This document shows, in pieces, positions 5,995 through 6,042 of a stretch of DNA of 6,042 nt; positions within the stretch are counted from its first letter, which is position 1; each line of letters starts with the position of its first letter. The position numbers and the translations under genes are program-made. The stretch is from the NCBI GenBank assembly GCA_003563755.1, contig PWUB01000273.1:1-6042 (forward strand), written 5' to 3'. The notes beneath the pieces are model-generated. The model made no database searches and was not told the origin of the DNA. It saw only the letters and a program-made list of their open reading frames with translations. The stretch comes from Clostridia bacterium. Lineage in GTDB: Bacteria > Bacillota_E > SLMV01 > PUMD01.

Positions 5995-6042
5995 TTGTCG
6001 ATGTGCGCGTGGTGCGAGGTCAGGACCTGCAAGATCCCAGAG
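5995..6042 (+). CDS. Start of a Cys-rich, possibly metal-binding protein (cut by window edge)
   Basis: From TTG 5995 the frame stays open to the window edge and gives 16 residues, MSMCAWCEVRTCKIPE. Cysteines at 4, 7 and 12 form C-x2-C-x4-C, a spacing typical of small metal-binding or zinc-ribbon-like N-termini. It faintly recalls the starts of DUF1847 or DUF3795 proteins, but the fragment is too short to assign. ATG 6001 (residue 3) is an alternative start further from the GGGAGG site. The gene diverges from the sensor. The call rests on the ribosome site and cysteine pattern only. Confidence 0.5.
   Translation, partial: MSMCAWCEVRTCKIPE

Overview
This GC-rich window (about two-thirds G+C by eye) looks like chromosome from a high-GC, probably anaerobic or microaerobic, non-streptomycete actinobacterium. 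Two things suggest this. The first gene is an ERCC4-type nuclease whose N-terminal half has the layout I know from actinobacterial proteins. The large sensor has cysteine-bearing PAS domains of a kind I associate with anaerobes. This taxonomic reading is inference; there is no rRNA or marker gene.

Layout: (1) 47-1135, minus strand, an XPF/ERCC4-family nuclease fused to a C-terminal winged helix. (2) 1136-1412, a divergent intergenic region with a run of nine G. (3) 1413-2522, plus strand, a stand-alone protein resembling the N-terminal half of the purine enzyme PurL. It lacks the usual PurL His motifs and carries a four-cysteine insert. (4) 2548-2587, a hairpin followed by a T-run that probably terminates gene 3. 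(5) 2616-5663, minus strand, a 1015-residue soluble sensor (PAS, GAF-like, PAS, PAS, Cys-rich PAS, GGDEF, HD-GYP) for cyclic di-GMP turnover. (6) 5664-5994, a second divergent intergenic region. (7) 5995 to the right edge, plus strand, the first 16 codons of a Cys-rich protein.

No two genes here form an operon. Genes 1 and 3 diverge, 3 and 5 converge, 5 and 7 diverge, so nothing links them into a pathway. I see no insertion sequence, CRISPR array, tRNA, rRNA or phage structural gene, and no convincing multi-gene defence system. The most unusual protein is the half-PurL with its cysteine insert. Next are the nuclease, whose last catalytic aspartate seems shifted by one residue, and the sensor, which has two cysteine-bearing PAS domains and intact motifs for both making and degrading cyclic di-GMP.
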